From positions 1 through 64,000 of the forward strand of contig NZ_JACXSS010000001.1 of assembly GCF_014850955.1 (NCBI RefSeq): 64,000 nucleotides of DNA. Direction: 5' to 3'. The DNA comes from Methylomonas albis. Its GTDB lineage: Bacteria > Pseudomonadota > Gammaproteobacteria > Methylococcales > Methylomonadaceae. The position numbers and the translations under genes are program-made. The notes beneath the pieces are model-generated. The model had not been told where the DNA came from. It worked only from the letters and a program-made list of their open reading frames with translations, and made no database searches. Below, in pieces: positions 49,001-56,802 of this stretch. Numbering within the stretch: position 1 is the first letter of the stretch; every line of letters begins with the position of its first letter.

Positions 49001-49579
49001 TCCAGCGCCTTCCATTTCTCCGCCAATAGCCTCCGATTCTAATTTTATTAGCGAGTCTCGGTAGTTAAGATTATCAACCAATTTTTCACCGGTTAATATC
49101 AAACCAAAATCAACCTTAGAACCATCCCAATCCAAATCAGCATTTTGTAAGTAATTTATCAACCTTGTAGATGCATGTGGTCGGTCGCCACGAGGTGTGA
49201 TTTTTCCACTCTTACCCTTTTTTTGGAGTTCATAAAGCATCAATTGTTTGGAAACTAAAATTTCGCCTATAGCTTGCTTTTCTTTGTTAACTCCAAAAGC
49301 AATTCCTACCATAATGACAGCATGGGGGGTTAATGCTTTTATTCCTTTTTGAACGGATTGCTGGGATGCCCCCAATCCTCCTGATCCCATCTCAGACAAG
49401 GCCATGAAAACTCGCGCCCCGTTAATCTCTCCTAAACTTCGGTAAACGCGATCATCAATGGTGATTGAAGTTGCACTATTACCCGTAGCGTTCTTAAAAG
49501 CCTCAAGCACCGCCATACTTTCGACTTTAGTAACCGTAACGATCAAAACGTCGGCTTTTTCGTTTTGTGGATTAGTCAT
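43013..49579 (-). CDS. Giant protein: nucleoside phosphorylase-like domain plus TPR solenoid, putative defence effector
   Basis: About 2,188 residues from ATG 49579. Residues 8-245 form a PNP/MTA-SAH nucleosidase fold: VLIVTVTKVESMAVLEAF, then MGSGGLGASQQSVQKGIKAL and AVIMVGIAFGV. The active-site Glu is in GGEMEGAGLYT (188-195) and the catalytic Asp in KAICDWADGN (209-218). From about 320 to 1,000 the protein is TPR-like helical repeats (YYYYAARWAQEDDKPDEQY, LLKQGAEQGFKTPQVLVQIA, AVELHPDDPQLLLCAA). The last 1,100 residues are helical, not recognised, and show no clear NTPase. Nucleosidase domains of this type degrade ATP in Detocs, CBASS and AVAST defence, so a sensor-effector role is inferred. 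The gene is visibly AT-richer than both flanks. Its ATG overlaps the stop of truncated hsdR (ATGA). It ends 73 bases before the YhcG gene. Confidence 0.8.
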   Translation of the reverse strand: MTNPQNEKADVLIVTVTKVESMAVLEAFKNATGNSATSITIDDRVYRSLGEINGARVFMALSEMGSGGLGASQQSVQKGIKALTPHAVIMVGIAFGVNKEKQAIGEILVSKQLMLYELQKKGKSGKITPRGDRPHASTRLINYLQNADLDWDGSKVDFGLILTGEKLVDNLNYRDSLIKLESEAIGGEMEGAGLYTACQDEKVDWILVKAICDWADGNKHQDKKERQQQAAQNAAAFVLHALQHASLKPLPGFKNESAPLNNTVTNYVGIATESKIIESSFSSELEQLCTELGDVYTEKLESISAMRGAGNIEAAWNNLTVELTSLTGSHIPQDIQARYYYYAARWAQEDDKPDEQYTSYYRTACRLNPKIDDRTYRAFEFARERKFDDAIAILAPLDSEPVVIYSFKYLLDSGRFSEIDGFMSKLATPVTEEIRRFQALCLLAMKNADGAWQILAPTLSKNKDNILFQLTASYIAFWQALPTDLHSIGVIPSQFFVSNMFALGEDHEKQMRVALNYSEQALKNINAEPRSELRDAIISADLAVCTCLPDKRTDAIEKAKSVLTKNPIDPAPILCLMRLSADYDWSHTLNALHEACKQSHSPMWQIEMYADLLLHTSQDESAWQHLLRFEKRFFENDEDKIHWIDRAVHSLDSLGRLYELSGRIIELDDADQYRRVKAGYWLRCGKISDGLAIAKELVKNPGTRLDYINLVNIYHHERMWQELAESTKLCLERFKEETPAHIVEKLAQSLWALNKPKEALVVLDQYRPVFEREGVINNYFASRMSVQIALGQYLPAWEASEPLWLAKPNERLLVQRATLQVSLGDVPRAIELLKQGAEQGFKTPQVLVQIAQYSLPIDREEAFRYAQYAVELHPDDPQLLLCAAMVGFESGHSDWAVMQLGALRHKFPDSGLLQEVKLPTLLDWMHEGQERSRANWQQFLDGQLPQHLWLDSKRSGFGVEFYWRWLNNHNKPLCQHVPFPMSYGGGSIEPLLKDWQGGSVIMDYSACLMAHQLKLFPVLDKAFDDIYIAPCLFSIIGNEIQQLARAQSDLIEQAEKLFNHLDSLSLKWLPEPKLEAGEFSGLQLLDRINWHLADKLNLWIVEDHFATELFESGEIPEALKALRMTYVDVFAFMKEQGELFLDENLLEKISTHSPDPLKFIQLSSCNNLLVDRPFLERLLNLNLLESAAKLFNFYCIDGLQDQLHSDIESNRYRHKIKAWLESLQSELKRLQAKDKLKLLTLPRLPDESPDDWNLSLALQQLLLGVEQINFPVWIDDRLLGSYTTASANQNVPIVGVHDILALLYSRKVITEGKFVECFRTLIRAGIGCRLPPLSYLMSEIALAKIDVTSGCLIENSFLAKLRESLFLTLAPTSILNKEPLRPDLMPEEASFRFQLHRLVDAAMVDIWASKKFNRAQRIAVADWLYYKFLPQRGRLVSFGEEFSIDPIQRMATEQSLRMCLPWMLLNQFGSIREYYHWLFSYLEPAWRNQPALREATLFRFTELIIDQFKFCLKDEDKALAIEVFAIPLRCLPNNILVKLLSHPALEPYLSCYFQTGEYIETLDLLIPEHEWKELTESIINLGSGKSLSKTIDGRKITIEFKPKNGVGDMICISGQAANGHLSQLHILTPYIRLEHLISEKRIDWLDEIVKIGLLSEEDLINHRSILASDGFNVAVNALQTCCDHSADFFFSFAQYALKISKLSEHHWLQILPAYSDILISASPAEMSAEWLFADAVNTEKTKKRLASIAALPFGKPFDLATFVEQALSTDWISAGKMNELLDDLAASSLNPIVLQNLLAAYLHLPDESSKQKQIEALIQTLLRLDQSPDTKEAFEHYIELLHLIWNYFQITAEFKNNTYEDRVTWAYIYADRILGGMLQQKASDLDYWVIASKNIKEAVVTLQKQQNPFVSEVDNEADVILPSAASWWRTIIGGTLGVLKRDIDYFSTAKQAVLEMLQPILNACSTFDHTKFRQFEFLEPNDFVNNHKNSVITNQGWTYAEQIRAQLSGGQSPTQNQSMVFWLEAIKNGDCNLLNSYFSILARYPDSVQLELVELITSFIERFLQETSLNQATQKYFLAQAELLGRLKNDQALSLREHLIDKALAGVRTEPALWSVIPDLLFRVNQEIATLLRVNNFIVVMHRISILLPIDTKEFSEFCIFMRRIERYIQVENWPLLWKVLEQDAVSN

Positions 49580-50433
49580 GCTTCTATTACTTTGTGATTT
49601 CGGTTGGCGTGGCTTTCGTCGGCAACGATCAGGTCGTAACATCCCACAGATAGGCGTTGATAAACCTGCATTATGCTGGGATAGGTGGCGAATTGAATGC
49701 GCGCACCGGAGGTTGTACCGCCTTCTATGCGGCTCAAACTCTCGTTGGGTAGATGGGTTTTGAATTCGGACATGGCCTGGCGGACCAATTCCCGGCGGTC
49801 CGCCAGAAACAGCACTTTTTGCACACGCTTAGCCCGTAGCAGAGTATCGACCAAGGCAATGGTGGTGCGGGTTTTACCGGTCCCCGTCGCCATGACCAAC
49901 AAAAATTTGCGTTTGGCGGCATCAATGCCTTCGGTCACTCGGCGAATGGCTTCGTTTTGATAATCGCGGCCGGCAATCTCGGCATTGATAGTGACTTCGC
50001 TCACCGGCAGGGCGTATTGCTTTTGGTGCCTTAGGCGTTCCAGGTCGTCGCGGGTGTAAAAACCGGCGATCTTACGCGGCGGGTAGCGGTCTCGATCCCA
50101 AAACTGGGTTTCCTTGCCGTTGGTTAAAAATACAAACGGGTCGGTGCCGGTCTTGGCTTTGATGGCTTCGGCATAGTCGGCCGCTTGGCGTTTGCCTGCC
50201 AACTCGTCACGCGAAGTGCGCTTGGCTTCAACGACTGCCAACGGTTTACCGTCGGAGCCGAGCAAGATGTAATCGGCGAATTGGTCTTTTCCGTAAGGTT
50301 GGTCCGGCGTGGCGACTTGCAACAACACTTCTTCAAGCAGCATTTTGCGCTGCTTGGACCAACCGGCACGGGCGAGCTGGGAATCAATCAACTCGGTTCG
50401 GGTTAACGTCTCGTTGGGGGCTGTTGCTGTCAC
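49576..50433 (-). pseudogene. hsdR: Truncated type I restriction subunit HsdR (N-terminal 285 residues)
   Basis: N-terminal third of an HsdR protein. GTG 50433 is preferred as start (AAGGA five bases upstream, then TATAPNETLTRTELIDSQ, as in intact HsdR); TTG 50523 is in frame further out. Parts seen: nuclease domain with LAVVEAKRTSRDELAGKR, a linker, and the start of the helicase with motif I ATGTGKTRTTIALVD and motif II VADESH. The sequence leaves the HsdR family right after DESH: the expected continuation is absent and the frame ends in ANRNHKVIEA at 49576-49578. The rest of the motor, hsdM and hsdS are missing. The stop overlaps the start of the giant gene, so the fragment may now act only as a translated leader, if it acts at all. 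Confidence 0.85.
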
Positions 50434-50860
50434 AAGGTCCTTTTTTTTCTTCCGTTGCACGGAGATTTCATGGTCGATTAATTTCGACCTTAGCGGAGGC
50501 TCTCGCCTGATTTTTTCACTCAATCAGATACGCGGCAAACGCCAGATAACTTTATAACTCTGTTCTCAGATAATGGATAGCTCACGGTAATCTTCTTCCA
50601 GCGCCAGAGCATGCAGTTCCTAATTTAAACCAGCATGTTGACACGGCCTCTTCGCCGGCCAAATCATGACTTACACTGGAGATAAAATAGTCACAACCAC
50701 ATGACGGACGATCCGAAGTTGCTGACTTCAGCTACTCAATTCTGGCACCGTTATATCGGGTTGCAAATTGAAATGGCCTGGTGACTTTGATTGTTTAGCA
50801 ACAAGCCTTCGACGGAAATGCGTCCTTAGAAATTTTAAAAAACTCAAGGCGGCTAGGCCA
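50434..50860. other. Gap at the right edge of the accessory island
   Basis: About 430 bases between the hsdR start and the kinase gene. The right half of the TTG-based hsdR extension lies at 50434-50523. A 27-codon frame at 50701-50784 on the plus strand has no good ribosome site. No tRNA, attachment-site repeat, integrase or terminator was recognised here. Confidence 0.5.
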
Positions 50861-51922
50861 TCAACCTATACGCTTGGCTAACAATTGCTGTAAATCCCCT
50901 TTTTGCCGCTCGATACTCCTGCACAATTCAAATAACGCCTGCGCTCTCTCCAGGTTTTGCCGGGGCGTGCTGACTTTGAAGTATTGGTTGCCGTCCAGGT
51001 AATCGCTGAAAAAGCGTAGGCCCAGTTCGAACGGAATCAGCCAGATGGCCGGGTAGAGATAGTCGTAGTCCTGGGCGGTGAAAAACTCGCCGGCTTCTTG
51101 CAGGTAGCTTTCCAGTATGGTCTGGCAACGGGCCAGGTCGAATTCGTTGTTGCTGGGGTTGTGGCAGCAGGAGCGCAGGCAGTCGCCGATGTCGTAGTGC
51201 ACTAGGCCGGGTTTGACGGTGTCCAGATCGATAAGGCTGACGATGCGGTCGCTGCCGGGTTCGAATAGAAAATTGTTCAGTTTCGGGTCACCGTGTATCA
51301 CCCGTTCGCGCAGTTCGCCGCGCTGTTTGGCCTGTTCCAGGACGGGGATTTGTTGCTGCATCCGGTCGATAAAATCCCGGCATTGGTTAAATGCCGCATC
51401 GACGGTGACTTGCAACGGCTGCGCCAGCCGTTGCCGATAAGTTTCAAAGTAGCTTGGCGTGATATGAAAGCCCGGCAGGGTGTCGTGCAGTTCGGCGGCG
51501 GGCAGGTTGGCGCATAGCTTATGGAAGTGTGCCAGGGCAAAACCCACTTGGCTGGCTTCCGCCGGATTGGTGATGTGCTCGCGGCTTTCGGCGGGCTCAA
51601 TTAACTGCAACGCCCGCCAGACTTGGCCGCTGTCGTCCCGATAACTCGCTGATCCAGCCAAAGTAGGCAGCATGGCCGGAATTTGCAGATGCACATCGGC
51701 GGCACTTTGAGAGCCGATGTGCCGATTCAGCCGTTGCAGATTGGCGATGACCCGTTCCGGCTCTGGAAATACCCGACCGTTCAGGCCTTGCAGCACAAAA
51801 CGGTTGCCGTTGTTTGGGGTGACGAGATAAGTATCGTTGATCAGGCCGTTACCCATCGGGCTGATCTGCGGGTTGCTGCCGACGCCGGTGTATTGTTCGG
51901 CTATCTGCTGTAGCCGACTCAC
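50861..51922 (-). CDS. Aminoglycoside-phosphotransferase-fold small-molecule kinase
   Basis: A kinase-like protein of 353 residues (APH fold). GTG 51922 overlaps the rdgB stop as GTGA and gives a start SRLQQIAEQYTGVG; the longer upstream frame lies in rdgB. Motifs: nucleotide-binding PMGNGLINDTYLV, catalytic loop RVIHGDPKLNNFLFEPGS (HxD-like with Asp and Asn), and metal-binding IVSLIDLDTVKPGLVHYDIGD. Relatives phosphorylate sugars such as N-acetylhexosamines, or choline, rather than antibiotics; there is no mobile context pointing to resistance. Substrate unknown. Confidence 0.78.
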   Translation of the reverse strand: MSRLQQIAEQYTGVGSNPQISPMGNGLINDTYLVTPNNGNRFVLQGLNGRVFPEPERVIANLQRLNRHIGSQSAADVHLQIPAMLPTLAGSASYRDDSGQVWRALQLIEPAESREHITNPAEASQVGFALAHFHKLCANLPAAELHDTLPGFHITPSYFETYRQRLAQPLQVTVDAAFNQCRDFIDRMQQQIPVLEQAKQRGELRERVIHGDPKLNNFLFEPGSDRIVSLIDLDTVKPGLVHYDIGDCLRSCCHNPSNNEFDLARCQTILESYLQEAGEFFTAQDYDYLYPAIWLIPFELGLRFFSDYLDGNQYFKVSTPRQNLERAQALFELCRSIERQKGDLQQLLAKRIG

Positions 51923-52506
51923 AGCCCGACAAGTTGTTGGCTGAGAGCCCGCAAAGCTTGGCCGCGATGGCTGAGAGCGTTTTTTAATTCCGGGGCCAGT
52001 TGCGCCGACGAGCATTGATATTGCTCGACCCAGAACACCGGATCGTAGCCAAAGCCGTTTTCACCCACCGCTTGCCGCAGAATCCGGCCTTTCCAGACAC
52101 CTTGAGCAATGATGGGCGTCGGGTCCAACGCGTGGCGCAGATAAACCATCACGCAGATGAAACGCGCGCCGCGTTCTGTGTCTGGTACGTCGCGCATTTC
52201 TTCTAGTAACTTGTCCAGATTCGCTTGGTCCGAAGCGCCGGCGCCGGCATAACGCGCCGAAATCACCCCCGGCGCGCCACCCAAGACATCCACCGCCAGC
52301 CCGGAATCGTCGGCGATGGCCGGCAAGTTGCAGTGTGCGGCAGCGTTGCGGGCCTTGATGATGGCATTTTCGATGAAGGTCGCGCCGGTTTCGTCCGGCT
52401 CGACCACCTTGAATTGCGATTGCGGCAGGATGTGGTCGTTTTGCAGGATGGCCTGAATTTCCCGAATCTTGCCGGCATTACCGCTGGCTAAAACTATCGA
52501 ACTCAT
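51919..52506 (-). CDS. rdgB: XTP/dITP pyrophosphatase RdgB (HAM1 family)
   Basis: House-cleaning nucleotide pyrophosphatase of 195 residues, removing dITP, dXTP and ITP. Motifs: VLASGNAGKIREIQAIL, TFIENAIIKARNAA, IADDSGLAVDVLGGAPGV, GYDPVFWVEQ, and SHRGQALRAL at the C-terminus. It follows rph by five bases and overlaps the kinase gene by four bases. Confidence 0.95.
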   Translation of the reverse strand: MSSIVLASGNAGKIREIQAILQNDHILPQSQFKVVEPDETGATFIENAIIKARNAAAHCNLPAIADDSGLAVDVLGGAPGVISARYAGAGASDQANLDKLLEEMRDVPDTERGARFICVMVYLRHALDPTPIIAQGVWKGRILRQAVGENGFGYDPVFWVEQYQCSSAQLAPELKNALSHRGQALRALSQQLVGL

Positions 52507-52511
52507 TCCTA

Positions 52512-53267
52512 TTACAGCACCACTCTGAGCGGGGCTGGCTTTTTGGCGTCTCGCAATGCGGCCTGCTGTTTTTCCAGCAGCTGATTAATGCCGAATTCGG
52601 CCAGTTCCAGCATCGCGTTTAATTCGTCTTTTCTAAATGCGTGACCTTCGGCAGTGCCTTGCACTTCAATGAAGTGGCCGGCTTCGTTCATCACCACGTT
52701 CATGTCGGTTTCGGCTTGGTGATCTTCGGCATAGTCCAAGTCCAACACCGGCACGCCGTTGTAAATGCCCACCGATACCGACGCCACCTGGCCGTGCAAC
52801 GGATTTTTCTTGATTTTGTGGGTTTTTAACAGGTGTTCCATGGCAATCGACAGGGCTACGAAGCCGCCGGTGATCGAGGCTGTGCGGGTGCCGCCGTCAG
52901 CCTGAATCACGTCGCAATCGATGGTAATAGTGTTTTCACCTAAGGCTTTCAAATCGATGGCGGCACGCAAAGAGCGGCCGATCAAGCGTTGAATTTCCAG
53001 GGTGCGGCCGCCTTGTTTGCCGCGACCGGCTTCGCGGTCCATCCGGCTGTGAGTGGAACGCGGCAGCATGCCGTATTCGGCCGTGACCCAGCCCTCGCCT
53101 TTACCTTTTAAAAACCGTGGGACGCTGTTATCGACGCTGGCGGTGCATAAAACCCGGGTGTCGCCAAACTCGACTAACACCGAACCTTCTGCATGTTTGG
53201 TGTAATTGCAGGTGAAGCGTATTTCGCGCAGTTGATCGGGGTTACGTCCGCTTGGTCTCATATTCAT
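52512..53267 (-). CDS. rph: Ribonuclease PH
   Basis: Phosphorolytic 3'-5' exoribonuclease trimming tRNA ends, about 250 residues. Conserved: [56 protein letters not shown] and [21 protein letters not shown] 53267 or ATG 53261 (MRPSGR) can be the start. It is intact, unlike the frameshifted rph of E. coli K-12, and leads the rph-rdgB-kinase transcript. Confidence 0.95.
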   Translation of the reverse strand: MNMRPSGRNPDQLREIRFTCNYTKHAEGSVLVEFGDTRVLCTASVDNSVPRFLKGKGEGWVTAEYGMLPRSTHSRMDREAGRGKQGGRTLEIQRLIGRSLRAAIDLKALGENTITIDCDVIQADGGTRTASITGGFVALSIAMEHLLKTHKIKKNPLHGQVASVSVGIYNGVPVLDLDYAEDHQAETDMNVVMNEAGHFIEVQGTAEGHAFRKDELNAMLELAEFGINQLLEKQQAALRDAKKPAPLRVVL

Positions 53268-53318
53268 CTCGCTGGTATATAAATTGCCGGCATTATACTG
53301 GCTTTACCTGGCGGATTT

Positions 53319-54224
53319 TTAACTATTGCCGGGACTTAGGGCTTGCTGCAGCTCCGCTACGCTTTGCGGTCTATTCTCTGGAAAAACCGCCATGGCCCAA
53401 TCGATGGCTTTCAGTAAATACTCTGGAATATGCCGTTTATGTGCCTTCACCGCCGGCGCCAAATCGTCCTGTTTGATGCGGTCCGGCGAGGGTTGCGGGA
53501 TTTTATAATCCAGGCAGGCGCGCATACTGGCGCCCACCGCATAAATGTCCGACCAGGGCCCGAGATTGCCGTTATTGTCGTATTGCTCGATTGGCGAATA
53601 ACCGTTGGTTAGCACTTTGGCGCGATTGCGTTGCGGGTCGAGAGTGATTTTGCGGATGGCACCGAAATCCAGCAACAAAGGGTCGTTCTCACTACGGATC
53701 AGAATATTGGCAGGCTTGATGTCCAGATGCACTAGACCTTTTTGATGCACCGCTTCCACGCCGGTCAACAACAGCTTGAATACGGTTAGCAGGAAGGCTT
53801 CGTTAATCGGCAGGCTGCGCTTATGCAGAATTTTGTCCAGGGTGACGCCATAGTCGTAAGTCATCACCATGTATACGGTGTCGTTGGCTTGGAAGAAATT
53901 GATGACATCGACGATGTTATGGTGCTTCAGCATCGCCAACACTTTGGCTTCCTCAAAAAACAAAGCCCGACCGCGCATGAATAACACTTTGGCTTCTTCG
54001 TTGTTGGGCACCACCAGATTATTCCAGGTGCGGTGCGCCAGCTTGCGGGGTAAATATTCCTTAATCGCCACCTGAATTTGATCTGCCAGCTGTCTGGCCA
54101 GATACACCGAGCTAAAGCCGCCGTGCGCCAATTCCCGCTCGATCATGTACTGATCTATAATGGTTCCCGATTGAAGGTAATTCCATTCCTTGGGATAAGT
54201 TTCTGGATCGTAGTATTCGGCCAT
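53319..54224 (-). CDS. Eukaryotic-like Ser/Thr protein kinase, soluble
   Basis: A Hanks-type kinase of 301 residues. Gly loop LAHGGFSSVYLA, ATP-binding Lys in VAIKEYLPRK, catalytic loop HLDIKPANILI, and DFGAIRK as DFG motif. The substrate lobe has SPIEQYDNNGNLGPWSDIYA. It has no membrane segment or C-terminal sensor domain. ATG 54224 is chosen over TTG 54230. It is divergent from yicC, 42 bases apart, so the two may share a control region. No cognate PP2C phosphatase gene is next to it. Confidence 0.88.
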   Translation of the reverse strand: MAEYYDPETYPKEWNYLQSGTIIDQYMIERELAHGGFSSVYLARQLADQIQVAIKEYLPRKLAHRTWNNLVVPNNEEAKVLFMRGRALFFEEAKVLAMLKHHNIVDVINFFQANDTVYMVMTYDYGVTLDKILHKRSLPINEAFLLTVFKLLLTGVEAVHQKGLVHLDIKPANILIRSENDPLLLDFGAIRKITLDPQRNRAKVLTNGYSPIEQYDNNGNLGPWSDIYAVGASMRACLDYKIPQPSPDRIKQDDLAPAVKAHKRHIPEYLLKAIDWAMAVFPENRPQSVAELQQALSPGNS

Positions 54225-54266
54225 GTGCAAGCTGCGCGGGTTAAGCGTAACGATTATAGGTGAAAA

Positions 54267-55130
54267 ATGATAAGAAGCATGACCGCTTTCGCGGACGGCG
54301 AAATAAGCGCCGACAATCTGACCATCCTTTGCGAATTACGTTCGGTCAACCATCGTTATAGCGATGTTAGTGTCAAGTTGCCGGAGCGACTGCGTTTTGC
54401 CGAAGCCGACGCCCGACGCCTGATTGCCGATAAACTGAAGCGCGGCAAAATCGAATGTGCCTTGAGTTACAAAAAACAAGCCAGCGAGAACAGCCTCAAT
54501 GTCAATCGGGAAATAATCGAAAAGTTGTTGTCGGCCACTGCCGGTATCGAAGCCTTGATGAGCAATCCGCAGCCATTTTCCGCCTTAGAAGTATTGGCGT
54601 TCCCAGGCGTGCAACAAGAAACCGAAACCGACAAAGAGGCGTTACGCGAAAGAATTGTCCAATTGTTGAGCCAGACCTTGGAAAAAATGCTGGAAACCCG
54701 TGCCCGCGAAGGCGCGCAACTGGCGCAGTTATTAGAAGACCGCTGTCAAAAGGTCAATTTGCTGGTAGAAGCCGCCCACAAACGCATGCCGGAAGTATTA
54801 CATAACCTGCGTAGCAAACTCACCGCTCGGGTGCTGGAAATGGTTGCCGAACCCAATTTCGATCGATTGGAGCAAGAGCTGGTGTTACTGGCGCAAAAAC
54901 TCGATGTGGCAGAAGAGCTGGATCGCCTGGAAACTCACGTCGCCGAAGTGTTACGCACTTTGAAACAACCGGAACCCACCGGTCGCCGCCTGGATTTCTT
55001 AATGCAGGAAATGAACCGCGAAGCCAATACCCTGGGCTCCAAATCCGCTGACCGGGAAATGACCCAAATTTCCATCGATTTGAAAGTGCTTATCGAACAG
55101 ATGCGTGAGCAAATTCAGAATATTGAATGA
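54267..55130 (+). CDS. yicC: YicC family endoribonuclease-like protein
   Basis: A 287-residue protein of the YicC family (YicC_N plus DUF1732). Start IRSMTAFADGEI, then LRSVNHRYSDVSVKLPERLR near the N-terminus, and RRLDFLMQEMNREANTLGSK near the C-terminus, which carries conserved acidic and His residues. E. coli YicC is reported to take part in RNA cleavage or turnover. AGGTGA lies before the ATG. It is divergent from the kinase gene and ends at an intrinsic terminator. Confidence 0.93.
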   Translation: MIRSMTAFADGEISADNLTILCELRSVNHRYSDVSVKLPERLRFAEADARRLIADKLKRGKIECALSYKKQASENSLNVNREIIEKLLSATAGIEALMSNPQPFSALEVLAFPGVQQETETDKEALRERIVQLLSQTLEKMLETRAREGAQLAQLLEDRCQKVNLLVEAAHKRMPEVLHNLRSKLTARVLEMVAEPNFDRLEQELVLLAQKLDVAEELDRLETHVAEVLRTLKQPEPTGRRLDFLMQEMNREANTLGSKSADREMTQISIDLKVLIEQMREQIQNIE

Positions 55131-55168
55131 TGTTTCAGGCTGTCCCGGCCAATCCCATGATCTAAACG

Positions 55169-55193
55169 AAGCCCGGTAAATCCGGGCTTTTAT
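55169..55193 (+). terminator. Intrinsic terminator after yicC
   Basis: AAGCCCGG (55169-55176) pairs with CCGGGCTT (55182-55189) around a five-base loop, and T-rich sequence follows. Confidence 0.85.
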
Positions 55194-55289
55194 ATGCCTG
55201 GCCGTTCCCAGGCAATCCCAAAGAAGCTCACGTTTTAGAGGTGTAAAGCACTCCCGTTTTCTGACTCACGATAAACTGCCAGGGTGCAA

Positions 55290-55385
55290 GAATAAAGCCG
55301 CATTCGGGTATGTTTTCTTTTGGATGTTTTTCCTTGGGCAAGCAAAGAAAAACATCTCGCCTACCGGCCTGAGAACCGGTTGGCA
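55290..55385. repeat. Second copy of the dispersed hairpin repeat
   Basis: Same orientation and layout as 28752-28845: AAAGCCGCATTCGGGT, a T-rich strip, a long hairpin (55323-55356, loop GGCAAG), CTCG, and a second hairpin ACCGG/CCGGT (55363-55380). The stem bases differ between the copies but stay paired. It fills most of the 336-base yicC/ugd gap, along with the terminator. Confidence 0.75.
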
Positions 55386-55466
55386 AGCAACCCGTGGGGT
55401 AAGCCGACGCATCAGCCTTAACTTCAATTGCCCTTCGACCAGCTCAGGGCGAACCGTAATGGCAAA

Positions 55467-56786
55467 TTACCGCCCAATCGCGTAATACTGCAACCCAAAC
55501 TGCTTAACCAACCTCGGCTCATACATATTCCGTCCATCGAATATCACTTTGTCTTTCAACAAGCGGCTCAAATCGTCGAAATCCGGGCTGCGGAATTGTT
55601 TCCATTCGGTGACGATAATCAATGCGTCGACGTCGTTTAAGGTGTCCGCTTGCTTGGTGCAATACACCAATCCGGCTTTGTCACCATAGATGCGATGGGC
55701 TTCTTCCATCGCTTCCGGGTCGTAGGCTCGGACCGTGGCGCCGGCGTCTATCAGGGCTTCCAGCAACACGCGGCTGGGCGCTTCGCGCATGTCGTCGGTG
55801 TTGGGTTTAAACGCCAGGCCCCATAACGCAAATACTTTGCCTTTTACGCCATCGGGAAAATGCGTGGAGATTTTCTCGAATAAGCGGTGTTTTTGCCGAT
55901 CATTGACGTTTTCCACCGCGCTGAGCAGTTCGGCCTGATAACCGTAGTCGCGGGCGGTGCGTTCCAGGGCTTTCACGTCTTTAGGGAAACAGGAGCCGCC
56001 ATAACCGCAGCCAGGGTAGATAAAACTGTAGCCGATGCGGCTGTCTGAGCCGATACCGTGCCGGACGTTTTCAATATCCGCACCCAGCCGCTCAGCCAAG
56101 TTTGCCAGCTCGTTCATGAAGCTGATTTTGGTGGCCAGCATCGCGTTGGCAGCGTATTTGGTCAGTTCTGCGGAACGGATGTCCATGGTGATGACCCGCT
56201 CGCGGCTGCGGTTGAACGGCCCGTACAAGGCTTTCAGCAATTCGGCGGTTCTGGGGTTGTCGGTGCCGATGATGATGCGGTCCGGCTTCATGAAATCGTC
56301 CAGCGCCGAACCTTCTTTCAAAAATTCCGGATTGGAGACGACATCGAACTCCAGTTCCTGGCTGCGCTCGGCCAGCACATCCTTGATGGCTTGTTTGACC
56401 TTGTCGGCGGTGCCGACCGGTACGGTGGATTTATCGACGACGATTTTATAGTCGCTCATGTGTTCGGCGATGCTTTTTGCCACGGCCAACACGTATTTCA
56501 AATCGGCCGAGCCGTCTTCATCCGGCGGCGTGCCGACAGCGATGAATTGGAATAAACCGAAATCTACCGCTTCTTTTACGTCGGTGGTAAAGCTCAAGCG
56601 TCCGGCGGCGACGTTGTCCTTGACCATTTCGTCCAAACCCGGCTCGAAGATTGGAATGATGCCTTGTTTGAGTTGGTCAATTTTGTGTTGGTCAACATCC
56701 ATGCACAGCACTTGATTGCCTACTTCGGCTAAACAAGCACCCGTCACTAAACCCACGTATCCACTGCCAAACACAGTAATTTTCAT
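55467..56786 (-). CDS. ugd: UDP-glucose 6-dehydrogenase
   Basis: Oxidises UDP-glucose to UDP-glucuronate for polysaccharide or lipid A modification. It is 439 residues long. Rossmann motif [21 protein letters not shown]-site [25 protein letters not shown], and catalytic Cys266 in [12 protein letters not shown]. The C-terminal UDP-binding domain includes [17 protein letters not shown]. The next gene upstream (hydroxyacid dehydrogenase) ends 16 bases before its start codon, so both are probably on one transcript. Confidence 0.95.
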   Translation of the reverse strand: MKITVFGSGYVGLVTGACLAEVGNQVLCMDVDQHKIDQLKQGIIPIFEPGLDEMVKDNVAAGRLSFTTDVKEAVDFGLFQFIAVGTPPDEDGSADLKYVLAVAKSIAEHMSDYKIVVDKSTVPVGTADKVKQAIKDVLAERSQELEFDVVSNPEFLKEGSALDDFMKPDRIIIGTDNPRTAELLKALYGPFNRSRERVITMDIRSAELTKYAANAMLATKISFMNELANLAERLGADIENVRHGIGSDSRIGYSFIYPGCGYGGSCFPKDVKALERTARDYGYQAELLSAVENVNDRQKHRLFEKISTHFPDGVKGKVFALWGLAFKPNTDDMREAPSRVLLEALIDAGATVRAYDPEAMEEAHRIYGDKAGLVYCTKQADTLNDVDALIIVTEWKQFRSPDFDDLSRLLKDKVIFDGRNMYEPRLVKQFGLQYYAIGR

Positions 56787-56802
56787 CGTTTCACCTTGTA
56801 AA

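Noticed and set aside
50701..50784. 27-codon frame (MTDDPKLLTSATQFWHRYIG and on)
   Set aside because: Too short to judge, with no ribosome site at normal spacing; it may be a remnant of a gene start but no family is recognised.
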